A stretch of 64,000 bases of DNA from JAACFF01 sp963697305 (GCA_963697305.1 CAVONO010000028.1:310001-374000), one strand, 5' to 3'; shown: positions 55,218 to 63,702, numbered from the stretch's first letter. Notes: generated from the sequence alone by a model not told the origin. Made by a program: numbers and translations.

Positions 55218-56189
55218 TTATCCCTCCTTGGCCTTGTTCAAATTGCGGATGTAGAGATTGCTGATGGCAATAATGACGATCAATACCATATATGCAAAGG
55301 CGCTGGAGCGGCCCGTCTGGAACTGGCCCGAAAAGGCCTGCTGGTAAATCCTGATTGCTACGACTTCCGTTTGGCCGCCGGGACCACCTCCGGTCATGCC
55401 CATAATGAGATCAAATGATTTTGTGAAGGCCTCAATCGTACGGAAAAGGACGGCGATGAGCATCAGCGGCGCCACCTGCGGCAGCGTAATGCGCCGGAAC
55501 TGGAACCAGGAGCTGGCGCGATCGATTACCGCCGCTTCATAGAGATAATCGGGAATGGCCTTCAAGCCGGAGTAGATGAGCAGAGCGACAAAAGGGGTCC
55601 ACATCCAGACGTCGACAAGTACCACCGCCCACATGGCTAGGCCCGGCATCGCCTCCCCCGCGAAGCGGCCGGCCAGCCAGTCCGGCGCCCTTGCCGGATC
55701 AGTAAAGCCTATCAAATAGTTGAGGTAGCCAAAGGTCGGGTTGTACATAAGCTTCCAAAAGAGGCCCACTACCACAGGAGAGAGCATCATCGGGATCAAG
55801 ATGATCGTCGTAATGATACCGCTGCCCGTGAACTGCTCGCGCAGTAAAAGAGCCAGGGCGAATCCCAGCACCAGCTCCAGACCGACCGATAAGAAAACAT
55901 AACGGCCGGTGATTGAGAACGATTCCCACAATTTCTCTGAAAAGAGGACCCGATTAAAATTCTCAAATCCAATCCACTCCGGCGCTTTGAAGACAACGGC
56001 CGAATAGTCAGTGAAGCTGAGAAAGAGGCTGTAGGCCAGGGGAAAAACGTTAAAGGCAATCAGAATAATTAGCGTCGGCCAGATAAACAGACTAACAAGC
56101 GAACGATCACTTAAGGTTCTGTTTTGTTTTTCCTGAATGGGGGGCTCCGGTGCAGTCCCGTCCACCTGCTCTATACTTGATGTAGACAT
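55218..56189 (-). CDS. ABC transporter permease (MalF/UgpA type)
   Basis: About 323 aa from ATG 56189 (GGTGAG upstream; ATG 56213 possible). Six transmembrane helices and the EAA motif YEAAVIDRASSWFQFRRITL are present, and GGPGGQTEVVAIRIYQQAF is typical of CUT1 permeases. It overlaps closely with the second permease gene (2-nt gap) and follows the binding protein gene after a hairpin-containing spacer. It forms the membrane channel of the sugar or cyclitol importer. Confidence 0.92.
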   Translation of the reverse strand: MSTSSIEQVDGTAPEPPIQEKQNRTLSDRSLVSLFIWPTLIILIAFNVFPLAYSLFLSFTDYSAVVFKAPEWIGFENFNRVLFSEKLWESFSITGRYVFLSVGLELVLGFALALLLREQFTGSGIITTIILIPMMLSPVVVGLFWKLMYNPTFGYLNYLIGFTDPARAPDWLAGRFAGEAMPGLAMWAVVLVDVWMWTPFVALLIYSGLKAIPDYLYEAAVIDRASSWFQFRRITLPQVAPLMLIAVLFRTIEAFTKSFDLIMGMTGGGPGGQTEVVAIRIYQQAFSGQFQTGRSSAFAYMVLIVIIAISNLYIRNLNKAKEG

Positions 56190-56217
56190 AATCTCACCAT
56201 ACGGCGTCTTCATTAAA

Positions 56218-56308
56218 GTGGGAGACCGGAATTTGACCAGTCTCCCACGGGAATCTTTTACTGCGGTCCGTCTCCTGACCGCGCCCCATTGCTGGTCGCG
56301 GTCAGGAG
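56218..56308 (-). promoter_or_regulatory. Tandem hairpins between binding-protein and permease genes
   Basis: Two perfect stems lie in the spacer: GTGGGAGAC/GTCTCCCAC (56218-56226 with 56240-56248) and CTCCTGACCGCG/CGCGGTCAGGAG (56272-56283 with 56297-56308). The second has a 13-nt loop and no T tract. Such structures after a binding-protein gene are known to stabilise its upstream message and reduce permease expression. They are probable mRNA-processing or partial-terminator elements. Confidence 0.6.
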
Positions 56309-56373
56309 TGCATCTCAAGAGAACTGAGAGGCGTACCGGACGTTAAAGATATCCGCTTGTTAAACTCAACAAC

Positions 56374-57811
56374 TTATTCCAGGAATCCAGCCTCGCGTAG
56401 AAGCTCGGCCTGCGCTGCGGCAGCTTCGTCCAGTGCTTCTTGCGCGGTACCCTCGCCACCAATCACATACTTGGCTACCGGATCCCTGTATGCGAACAGC
56501 AGGGGGTCGAAGATGGGAATATTGTAGAAATCCTTGACCATGCCCATCGTCTCCGCAAACGCCGCATTATAAGGCGTCTGTTCCAGGAAAGCTGGATCAC
56601 CGAGTACGGCCTTATTGGCTGAGTAGCCGCCAAGGTCGCCCCATTTCTTCTGAACCTCATCTGAGGCAAACCATTTGATGAAGTCCAACGAGGCCTGTTT
56701 GCGATCGTCATCGATGAAGTTAATGACGCTGATGCCCTGCCCGCCGAGAGAGGCGAACTGATCGCCGCCGGGGCCGGCGGGGTTGACGAAATAGCCCAGG
56801 TTTCCAGCATAAGGGCTGATCTCCGGGTTTTCCAACGCCGGGAAGAAGGCGAAGTAGTTCATGCCCATCGCCGCCTGACCGCCGATCATGGCGTCGTTTA
56901 CTTCGGCGAAGAAGGCGTTGCTCATGCCCGGAGGCTGGCAGCAGTCATACAGTTCCTTGTAGAACTCGAGAGAAGCGACAGCTTCAGGAGAATTGACGGA
57001 TCCTTCGGGATTCCAGTTTTCGTCATGCCAGTCAGCGCCAAAGGAGAACAACATATTTTGGGCACCCATAACCAGCGCGTCGTAATCGACCTGGGTGTAG
57101 ATGGCCGAACCATAGAGTCCTTCGTCGGGACGGGTGAAGAACTTAGCGATGTCCATTAGTTGATCCATCGTTTCCGGCGGCGCCAGCGGATAGCCATATT
57201 CCGCCTCAAAAGCAGCCATTTCATCCGGGTCTTCGAAGAGGTCCTTGCGATAGACCCAACCATTGGCGTCGCCCTCGGTGGGGTAGGCCCAGTAGGTGCC
57301 CGATTCCGGTGGATACTCGCCGTAGTAGGTTAATGTCGCTTCCGTGACCGTATCCGTCAGATTGTTATCATTGAGGAAGTCTGTCATTTCCAGGTAATGG
57401 CCCTGGCTTGAAGAGGTACCGATCCACTGGCTGTCGCCAACGACCATATCATAATTGGTGCCTTGAGCCGCCATCTCGCTGTTGAACAGGGTTCCGAATG
57501 AGCCCCATGGTTCCTGAATGACGTTGACCTTAATGCCGGTCTCTGTCTCATAATCCTTCACGAGTTCTGCCAGGTAGTCGGCGGGATCCCATTGGGCCCA
57601 CAAGATTGTCAGCTCGTCAACAGCAGCCATTTCTTCAGCAGCCGGCTCTTCTGCTGCCGGCTCTTCTGCTGCCGGCTCTTCTGCTGCCGGCTGCTTCTGC
57701 TGCTGGTGCTTCAGCAGGGGCTTCTTCAGCTGGCGCAGCACCGCCACCACAAGCGACCAGGGCAATGACCAGAAATGCCAATAGTAACCAGAATATTCGT
57801 GTTTGTTTCAT
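56374..57811 (-). pseudogene. Extracellular solute-binding lipoprotein of the ABC importer, frameshifted in its linker
   Basis: ATG 57811 follows a very strong AAAGGAGGAGGT site (9-nt gap) and opens a signal peptide with lipobox ALVACGG. An acidic Ala/Pro/Glu linker contains tandem EEPAA repeats, where a one-base shift near 57695 changes frame. The mature domain begins DELTILWAQWDPADYLAEL and shows the family-1 binding-protein fold (TYWAYPTEGDANGWVYRKDL, GYSANKAVLGDPAF). Rejoined, it is about 479 residues. It captures the substrate, probably a sugar, sugar alcohol or cyclitol, for the permease pair. Confidence 0.87.
57644..57688. repeat. 15-bp tandem repeat encoding EEPAA
   Basis: Three perfect copies of GGCTCTTCTGCTGCC, with degenerate copies on both sides. 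On the minus strand they encode the repeating EEPAA/PAAEE linker after the lipid anchor of the binding protein. Slippage in this array, in the cell or in sequencing, may explain the frameshift beside it. Confidence 0.85.
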
Positions 57812-58127
57812 GTGTCTAATACCTCCTCCTTTGGGAAGTTCTCTAATGAATAAATTGACTCAAATTTCTCTGTCTAAACAACCGTCTTCTTAATCTACTT
57901 TTCTTAAATGAGCAGTGTTCAGATATTTAATCCGGGATATTTCACCTCCTTCTCACTCTTACAAAAAGATCGCTTCTTAACAATGAAAGCCTTGTTGGAA
58001 AGCTAACGTTTCCTGAAAGGCGGAACAAACAGGATAGGTATGTGAATCATAGTTTTCGATTCGAGAAACCCGGTTTTCTGCTTGAGAAGATTTGGCACAT
58101 TCTTTGAAAAAACCGGGTTTCTCTCAC
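57812..58127. other. Intergenic region with the importer promoter
   Basis: About 316 bases between the GntR gene and the binding-protein gene. It holds the strong Shine-Dalgarno at 57821-57832 and the AAACCCGG inverted repeat at 58063-58123. An AT-rich stretch around 57860-57900 is the likely promoter area, but I cannot fix a -35/-10 pair or a copy of the TTGTATACAA operator. Confidence 0.5.
58063..58123. repeat. GAGAAACCCGGTTTT inverted repeat (family member 3)
   Basis: GAGAAACCCGGTTTT (58063-58077) pairs with AAAACCGGGTTTCTC (58109-58123), 15-bp stem, 31-nt spacer. It sits just after the GntR stop codon on the minus strand and could serve as its terminator. The arms match those at 40657-40716. 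Confidence 0.75.
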
Positions 58128-58826
58128 TTAGTTGTAAATCAGGTGATCAAACAAGTTCTTGCGCAAGCTTTCCAGGTGATCGTGCATAGCGGCAGCCGCT
58201 GCCTGCGCATCGCCTGCGGCGATAGCTTCGACGATGATGCGATGTTCGGCCGTTCCGTTGCGCAGTTGTTTCAGTCGCAGATTGTGTTCGATGCTGGCAT
58301 AGCGGTGTATGCGGTTGCGCATCTGCAGCACCAATTCTCCCAACAGCTGATTGGGGCAGGCGTCACTGAGTATTTCATGCCAGGCCGTGTCAGCTATCGA
58401 CCACGCCTGCCGGTCGCCGTCCTCAACTGCCTGCTCCATGATCTGTAAATTCTCCCATAATGAAGCGACCTGTTCCGGCGACATATTTTCGGCCGCTAAT
58501 CTGGTTAATTCGGGTTCGATAATCAAGCGGATAAAGAGTACATCCAGAATTTCTCGAAAGGAACGCGCGGCCACAGTAACACCGCGACCGGGCGCAATTT
58601 CAACCAGTCCTTCTTGAGACAATATTTGCAGCGCTTCACGCACTGGGGTACGGCTGATACCTAGTAATTTGGAGATGCGATTTTCGGAGAGCGGTTCGCC
58701 CGGGGGTATGTCTGCATGACGAAGGGCATCTTTCAAACGATCATAGGCTACTTCCCGCAGCAAGCGCGAGTCACTGACCGGGTAGTCTGATTGATGCACA
58801 ACTAGGTAACGTTCTATTTCGTCCAT
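58128..58826 (-). CDS. GntR-family transcriptional regulator (FadR/FCD subfamily)
   Basis: About 232 aa from ATG 58826 (AAGGT upstream). The winged helix-turn-helix is at ~18-80 (ENRISKLLGISRTPVREALQ, then GLVEIAPGRGVTVA). The FCD effector domain follows with metal-binding residues (D in ADTAWHEIL, His in LGELVLQMRNRIHRYASIEH and EHRIIVEAI, MHDHLESLRKNL). It is the first gene before the importer/catabolic region and most likely represses it until an acid or sugar intermediate binds. A perfect TTGTATACAA palindrome lies 38 bases upstream of its start. Confidence 0.92.
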   Translation of the reverse strand: MDEIERYLVVHQSDYPVSDSRLLREVAYDRLKDALRHADIPPGEPLSENRISKLLGISRTPVREALQILSQEGLVEIAPGRGVTVAARSFREILDVLFIRLIIEPELTRLAAENMSPEQVASLWENLQIMEQAVEDGDRQAWSIADTAWHEILSDACPNQLLGELVLQMRNRIHRYASIEHNLRLKQLRNGTAEHRIIVEAIAAGDAQAAAAAMHDHLESLRKNLFDHLIYN

Positions 58827-58864
58827 GGCGACCTTATACCACGTGCATGCTTCATATATACAAG

Positions 58865-58874
58865 TTGTATACAA
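58865..58874. promoter_or_regulatory. TTGTATACAA operator candidate
   Basis: A 10-bp perfect palindrome within TATATACAAGTTGTATACAAG and followed by ACGTATATC. GntR/FCD repressors commonly bind TnGTnnACnA-like palindromes, which this fits. The position in the promoter region of the GntR gene suggests autoregulation. Confidence 0.6.
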
Positions 58875-59004
58875 GACGTATATCATACTAGAGCACATTG
58901 TCTTTTTTGTCAAGAGGTAATTTGGAAGTGCGTGCAGGGGAGCTGCTGATTCGGGTTAGCAGGCGATTTTAGGGTGGCTGAATCATTGCCCTAATCTGCA
59001 AAAG

Positions 59005-59032
59005 CCTGGTTTTCAAACCGAACAAAACCAGG
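59005..59032 (-). terminator. Hairpin downstream of the PII-like gene
   Basis: CCTGGTTTT (59005-59013) pairs with AAAACCAGG (59024-59032), 9-bp stem, 10-nt loop, followed on the minus strand by CTTTTGC. It lies 45 nt after the PII-like stop and may terminate the antiporter-PII transcript. Confidence 0.5.
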
Positions 59033-59077
59033 TTTCCGTGGTGACTATTTGTTGACTTCTGGCTTGTTCCCAGCGGC

Positions 59078-59434
59078 TTACTCGCGCTTGGAGATGCCCA
59101 TCGCGCGCGTGACGGGCAGGGCAAATATGATGCCTGTGTTGGGCTTGTCGAGATCACCGAGGATCATCTGCGTCGTCTCAAAGATGCGGTCAACCATCGC
59201 TTCGTCGTGAACCACGGTAAACAGGGTGCGGTGAGGCTCCTCACGGGTTTGAAAAAGATTGCGCAGGCTGGGCATGAGCGGGAGATCGTCGCGCAGACTC
59301 TTCCCCTGGCGAATACGCCCCAGGCCGGTGCTCTCCAAGATAGTAATACCCTTTGCTCCCGCGGACTCCCACGCTTCCAAGAGCGTCGGGCATTTTTCCA
59401 GTTCGTCAACCACTGCTATGATCAGGTAGTTCAT
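59078..59434 (-). CDS. PII-like (GlnB-fold) regulatory protein
   Basis: About 118 aa from ATG 59434 with AAAGGA upstream. MNYLIIAVVDELEKCPTLLE, AGAKGITILESTGLGR and RTLFTVVHDEAMVDRIFETT match the ferredoxin-like PII fold, with the T-loop region around RQGKSLRDDLPLMPSLRNLF. It lacks the classical PROSITE signatures of GlnB. It lies 30 nt after the CPA2 antiporter gene on the same strand. PII-like proteins beside membrane transporters bind nucleotides and gate the transporter, so this one probably controls the antiporter. Confidence 0.82.
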   Translation of the reverse strand: MNYLIIAVVDELEKCPTLLEAWESAGAKGITILESTGLGRIRQGKSLRDDLPLMPSLRNLFQTREEPHRTLFTVVHDEAMVDRIFETTQMILGDLDKPNTGIIFALPVTRAMGISKRE

Positions 59435-59464
59435 ACGTGCTTCCTTTCTCTTCAAAAATAGCTA

Positions 59465-60754
59465 TCAGGTGTCAGCTGGAACTCTCATGTATGGTGGTGT
59501 GCCGCAGCGCATGTAGTCTCTTGCTGACATCATGCTAAGCGATCGGATGGGAGCTTCTGCTATCTGTTCCCTAAATGATAACCTCAGTAAGGGTGGGGTC
59601 ACCAATGTGGCGATGATGACCATAAAAACGGCGATGGAAAAGCCATCTTGCGTAAGCAGGCCGTTGGCCAGGGCGAAGGCAGCCACGATGAGCCCGACCT
59701 CCCCACGGGAAACCATGCCGATGCCTACTTGCAGGGACTCCAGGTTCGTGAAGCCGCTGATGCGGGCTCCCAATCCACTACCGATAATCTTGCTTAGAAT
59801 GGCCACAATGGTGATGGCGATGGCAAAAATCCAGGCACTGCCGCTGATGGCGCGCAGGTTCACTTCGAGGCCAATGCTCACGAAAAAGATGGGCACGAAG
59901 AATCCATAGGCCAAAGCGCTGACGCCAGTTTCCAACTGGCCGCGTAAAGGGGAACGAGACAAAAATAAGCCGACCAGGAAGGAGCCGGTTATGGCCGCGA
60001 TGCCGCCAATGGCTTCGGCCGACCAGCCATATAGCAGGGTGGCTACCAGGACAAAAGCGAGCGCTCCTTGGCTAATGGGCAACCTGTTCACTCTAGCTGT
60101 CAGCGGAGGCAGCAGCCAGAAACCCAGGGCGGAAGCGATGGCCAGGAAGAGGATGATGCGTATGATGATTACAAAGACTTCGGAGAATCCTCCGGCGACC
60201 CCGCCTACAAATATGGAAGCGACGGAGAGCAGTAAAATGACCAGGATATCATCAAAAACGGCCGCACCCAGCAGCGCCAATCCCACGCGGCTGCGCAGGA
60301 CATTGAGTTCCATAAGCGTTTGTGCGGAGATGCTGACACTGGTCGCCGCCAGAGAGAGGGCCAAGATAAAGGATGAAGCATTGTCCAATCCGAAAAGGCG
60401 GGCGGTTCCGTAGCCCATCAGCAGGGGGATGAAAACGCCCAACGTGCCGGCCAGTCCTGATGTTTTGCCTGAGCCGAGCAAGCCTTTCAGATCCAATTCC
60501 AGTCCAGCCAGCATCATCAACAACAAAACGCCGAGTTCAGCCATCAATTGGATGGACTCACTCAGGTGCTCGTCCTCGCTAAATATGGGCCAGACATGGA
60601 ACATATCCAAAATAGTGGGGCCGAGGATGATGCCGGCTATTAGCTCGCCGAGTACCGCCGGTTGGCCGAGTCGCGTACTCAAGTAACCGCTCGCTTTGGC
60701 GACGACGATGATGATGGACAAAGCAGCGATGAAGTTAAGGAAGGGTGTTGCCAT
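59465..60754 (-). CDS. CPA2-family cation:proton antiporter
   Basis: 429 aa, about twelve to thirteen helices. LGQPAVLGELIAGIILGPTI is the conserved N-terminal block; SLAATSVSISAQTL and GAAVFDDILVILLLSVAS supply the cross-over region with the Asp pair; MVSRGEVGLIVAAFALANG is the C-terminal block. It lacks the TrkA-N/KTN domain of KefB/C types, so it is a short NapA/GerN-like Na+(K+)/H+ antiporter. The C-terminal VPADT and the stop codon are supplied by a CTGACAcCTGATAGC repeat (59462-59478). The downstream PII-like protein is the probable regulator. Confidence 0.92.
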   Translation of the reverse strand: MATPFLNFIAALSIIIVVAKASGYLSTRLGQPAVLGELIAGIILGPTILDMFHVWPIFSEDEHLSESIQLMAELGVLLLMMLAGLELDLKGLLGSGKTSGLAGTLGVFIPLLMGYGTARLFGLDNASSFILALSLAATSVSISAQTLMELNVLRSRVGLALLGAAVFDDILVILLLSVASIFVGGVAGGFSEVFVIIIRIILFLAIASALGFWLLPPLTARVNRLPISQGALAFVLVATLLYGWSAEAIGGIAAITGSFLVGLFLSRSPLRGQLETGVSALAYGFFVPIFFVSIGLEVNLRAISGSAWIFAIAITIVAILSKIIGSGLGARISGFTNLESLQVGIGMVSRGEVGLIVAAFALANGLLTQDGFSIAVFMVIIATLVTPPLLRLSFREQIAEAPIRSLSMMSARDYMRCGTPPYMRVPADT

Positions 60755-60794
60755 AGGGAACCAATCTTTGCTGATGGATTGTAGGGTAGGTTTC

Positions 60795-60823
60795 GAATAG
60801 GGTATGGAAACCTTACCCTATTC
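60795..60823. repeat. GAATAGGGTA inverted repeat upstream of the antiporter
   Basis: GAATAGGGTA (60795-60804) and TACCCTATTC (60814-60823) form a perfect 10-bp stem with a 9-nt loop, 41 bases upstream of the antiporter start. It may be an operator or a 5'-leader hairpin. The rest of the 246-base gap to the next gene shows nothing recognisable. Confidence 0.5.
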
Positions 60824-61000
60824 TGTCTCAATTTGCCCGCCACGCCAGTGAAGAGCGCAGCTTGCTTATTCGTTTTCGTCGTTACTTTTTACTCTCATTG
60901 TCAAAATCACGTTACCTGCTACTATCGGCAATCGGCTCGGATCTGACGAGGTCTCGTTTCTGCAAAGAGTCGATGTAAACAGATATAGGCTACATTTAGG

Positions 61001-61999
61001 ATGACTGATCAATCGGGACTTTTATGGACTCAGCCCGACTGGGTTGAGGAAGCCGGCTGTTGGATTATTGAAACATTGGCGCAGCAGGCTGTCACTGTGA
61101 GCGGCCCGATGGAGCAGGTGCATGTACGGCCGTGGTCAACGGTGCTGCGTGTACCAACAAAGGGAGGCGACGTGTACTTCAAGGCGTGCGCGCCCGTCGT
61201 GGGGCACGAAGCGGCCGTGACCCAGGCCTTGTCCCGCCGGCGGCCAGACTGCATTCCGCAAGTTCTGAAGATTGATGCATCACAGGGGTGGATGCTTTTG
61301 GCCGATGGCGGAGCTAGATTGCGCGATGCCTTTGGCGACGGGCTCGAGAAGGGCAGTTGGGCGGAGATTCTTACTCTCTACGCCGGCTTGCAGATGGATT
61401 TGGCGGGGCACGTGGATGAGCTATTACAGCTTGGCGCGCCTGACCGGCGTCTCGTTCTGCTGCCGGATCTTTACCGCGATTTGCTGGCTGACGAAGAATG
61501 GCTGCTGATCGACCAGCCGGAGGGGCTGACAACGGCCGAACATCGCCGCCTGATCGATGCAGCACCGCAAGTGGCGATCTTGTGCCAGCGTCTGGCCGGC
61601 TATGCCATCCCCATGTCGCTGCATCACAACGACCTGCACGACGGCAATATCTTCAGCGCGGATGGGCGCACTCTCTTTTTCGATTGGGGTGACAGCTCCA
61701 TCGCCCATCCCTTTTTCTCCCTGCGTACGGTTTTTGTCAGCATTGAGCATACGTTTAATATGGATGCGGGAAACCCGTTTTTCGCGGATCTCGCCCAGGC
61801 TTATTTGCGGCCCTGGGCGGCTTATGACTCAGTGGAAAATGTATCGACCGCTTTCAATCTGGCGCAGCAATTATGGTCGCTCAGTTCGGCCGTAAAGTAT
61901 AAAACCCAGCTTAGCCAGCTAGATTCGCTAGGAGACGGGTATGCCGTGGCTGTTGCAAGCTTGCTGCAGGAGTTTTTGGCAGCAAATCCAGGGTTTTGA
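61001..61999 (+). CDS. Phosphotransferase (APH) family enzyme
   Basis: 332 aa. The kinase-like fold has VYFKACAP as the nucleotide-binding Lys strand, SLHHNDLHDGNIF at ~203-215 (Brenner motif H-x-D-x4-N) and LFFDWGDSS at ~223 in place of DFG. It lacks an aminoglycoside-resistance signature and is more like small-molecule (choline, homoserine or amino-alcohol) kinases. The gene appears to be monocistronic. The substrate is unknown. Confidence 0.88.
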   Translation: MTDQSGLLWTQPDWVEEAGCWIIETLAQQAVTVSGPMEQVHVRPWSTVLRVPTKGGDVYFKACAPVVGHEAAVTQALSRRRPDCIPQVLKIDASQGWMLLADGGARLRDAFGDGLEKGSWAEILTLYAGLQMDLAGHVDELLQLGAPDRRLVLLPDLYRDLLADEEWLLIDQPEGLTTAEHRRLIDAAPQVAILCQRLAGYAIPMSLHHNDLHDGNIFSADGRTLFFDWGDSSIAHPFFSLRTVFVSIEHTFNMDAGNPFFADLAQAYLRPWAAYDSVENVSTAFNLAQQLWSLSSAVKYKTQLSQLDSLGDGYAVAVASLLQEFLAANPGF

Positions 62000-62021
62000 T
62001 TTAGTTTAGGGTGAATCACCT

Positions 62022-62596
62022 ATGAAGCGATATATTGCTTTCTTGCGCGCTATCAATGTTGGCGGCCGTTTTGTGAAGATGGACAGATTGCGCCAGCAGT
62101 TTGAATTGCTTGGCCTATCCAATGTGCAGACCTACATTCAGTCGGGCAACGTGATCTTTGAAACGGCCGATGCAAACATCGCCGCTCTAGAACGTCAGAT
62201 AGAGGAACAACTGCAGTCCGAACTTGGTTATCAGGTTTCTACGTTTATCAGGACAGCATCTGAAATCGTAGAGATCGCCAAATACCAGCCCTTTCCAGAG
62301 TCGAAATATGGTGAGGGTTCGATACTCTATATCTCGTTTTTGAAGGAGCGCCAAGACAGGATTTGCAGAACCAGCTAAGTGACCTTTCTGACACGATCGA
62401 TGAATTCCAATTACGTGAGCGTCAGGTCTACTGGCTCATGCACAAACACCTTGGACAGAGCAGCTTCACCAATGCCAAGTTGGAAAAGGTGTTAAAGATC
62501 CCGGCGACGCGGCGCAACTCCTCCACCGTGCAGAATATGGTGGAGAAGTTATGTACTGATGGCTTTACGCATCTTCGAGCGGAAAACCAGCAATAA
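62022..62596 (+). pseudogene. DUF1697 family protein, frameshifted
   Basis: MKRYIAFLRAINVGGRFVKM, FELLGLSNVQTYIQSGNVIF and ERQIEEQLQSELGYQVSTFI are the DUF1697 blocks. After SFLKERQ, near 62355, the frame moves by one (extra T in a TTT run), and the protein resumes as LQNQLSDLSDTIDEFQLRER, ending with KIPATRRNSSTVQNMVEKL at 62596. About 191 residues when joined, the normal length. The family is widespread and uncharacterised. The 3' end overlaps the convergent ferric-reductase-like gene. Confidence 0.85.
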
Positions 62597-62972
62597 GAGA
62601 ACCGCCAGACCACTGCCCCGGTAGAGTAACTGCATCCCAGCATTACCACTGCCGGTCCCGGCCATGGCTCCGTGCACCGTGGCCAGCCCATACACACCAA
62701 ACGTTGCATAATGCAGCTGCCGCCAGCGCTTCTGACCAGTTTGCTTGCGAAAGTTAAAGCTGATTGAGGTAATGAACATCAGGTGGAAGCCGACAATACC
62801 CAATCCCACCCAGCCCGGACGGTACGGCCCCACAAAGGGAACTGTCAAATCTGCCAGAGAGTAACTGTAGTTAGCTGTCCCACAGTAGTGCCAGTGCATG
62901 CATCCCGGTAAACAAAAGTGCCAGCCAGGAAAGGATATTGTGTATAGCCAGCCTAAATCTGGCAGCGGGCAT
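62549..62972 (-). pseudogene. Ferric reductase-like transmembrane protein, frameshifted
   Basis: ATG 62972 begins MPAARFRLAIHNILSWLALL, then TGMHALALLWDS. Near 62880 the frame shifts and continues NYSYSLADLTVPFVGPYRPG, FHLMFITSISFNFR and RQLHYATFGVYGLATVHG. Histidines in three helices (HALAL, GFHLMF, QLHYATF and VHGA) fit the heme-b ligands of the FRE/MsrQ-type domain. About 140 residues. It is divergent from the response regulator at 63007. Confidence 0.75.
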
Positions 62973-63006
62973 TGATTACTATGGTTTCCTGTGTCACAAT
63001 CCAGTT

Positions 63007-63702
63007 ATGCCTTCTATATTAATCGTAGACGACGAAAAAATGATTACAGCACCTCTGGCTCGAGCCTTGACCCAGGCTGGTTATACCGTTCTGGTTGCCG
63101 CGAACGGCCGTGATGGCCTGGACATGGCCCGCAGCCAAAAACCAGATGTCGTGGTGTTGGATGTACTCATGCCAGAAATGGACGGCTGGGAAGTGTGCCG
63201 CACCCTGCGCCAGGAGAGCACTGTTCCTATTTTGATGCTTACTGCCCTGGGTGACGAAGTGGATCGCGTCTTAGGGCTTGAACTGGGTGCCGATGATTAT
63301 CTCAGCAAGCCGTTCAGCACTCGCGAACTGATTGCCCGGCTGCGCGCTCTCCTACGCCGTATTGAGCTGGATCGGCGTCAGCAACTGGCGGACGATACCC
63401 TGGTCGTTGGCGATTTACGTGTGGAATTAGATACATACCGCGCCTTTAATGCTGGGCAAGAACTCTCTTTGCGCCAGAAAGAATTTGACCTACTGGCGCT
63501 CTTGCTCAGCCGCCCTGGGGAAGTTATCAGCCGCGCTGAATTTTTCGACCGTGTCTGGGGCACCGAGTGGCTGGGAGACACGAGGACATTAGATGTGCAC
63601 ATTCGCTGGCTGAGGGAAAAAATCGAAGTCAATCCGAGCCAGCCGCGCCTCATCCAAACCGTACGCGGCGTCGGCTATCGCTTTGTGAAAGAGGCTTCAT
63701 AA
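63007..63702 (+). CDS. OmpR-family response regulator
   Basis: About 231 aa from ATG 63007. The receiver has DD in ILIVDDEK, D52 as phospho-acceptor (VVVLDVLMPEMDG), T/A at LMLTALGDE and K in LSKPFS. The winged helix ends RLIQTVRGVGYRFVKE. It is immediately followed by a histidine kinase remnant, so this was a typical two-component pair. The stimulus is unknown. Confidence 0.93.
   Translation: MPSILIVDDEKMITAPLARALTQAGYTVLVAANGRDGLDMARSQKPDVVVLDVLMPEMDGWEVCRTLRQESTVPILMLTALGDEVDRVLGLELGADDYLSKPFSTRELIARLRALLRRIELDRRQQLADDTLVVGDLRVELDTYRAFNAGQELSLRQKEFDLLALLLSRPGEVISRAEFFDRVWGTEWLGDTRTLDVHIRWLREKIEVNPSQPRLIQTVRGVGYRFVKEAS

Noticed and set aside
57644..57688. CRISPR-like or minisatellite array
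   Set aside because: Units are contiguous 15-mers with no spacers and encode the EEPAA linker of the binding lipoprotein.
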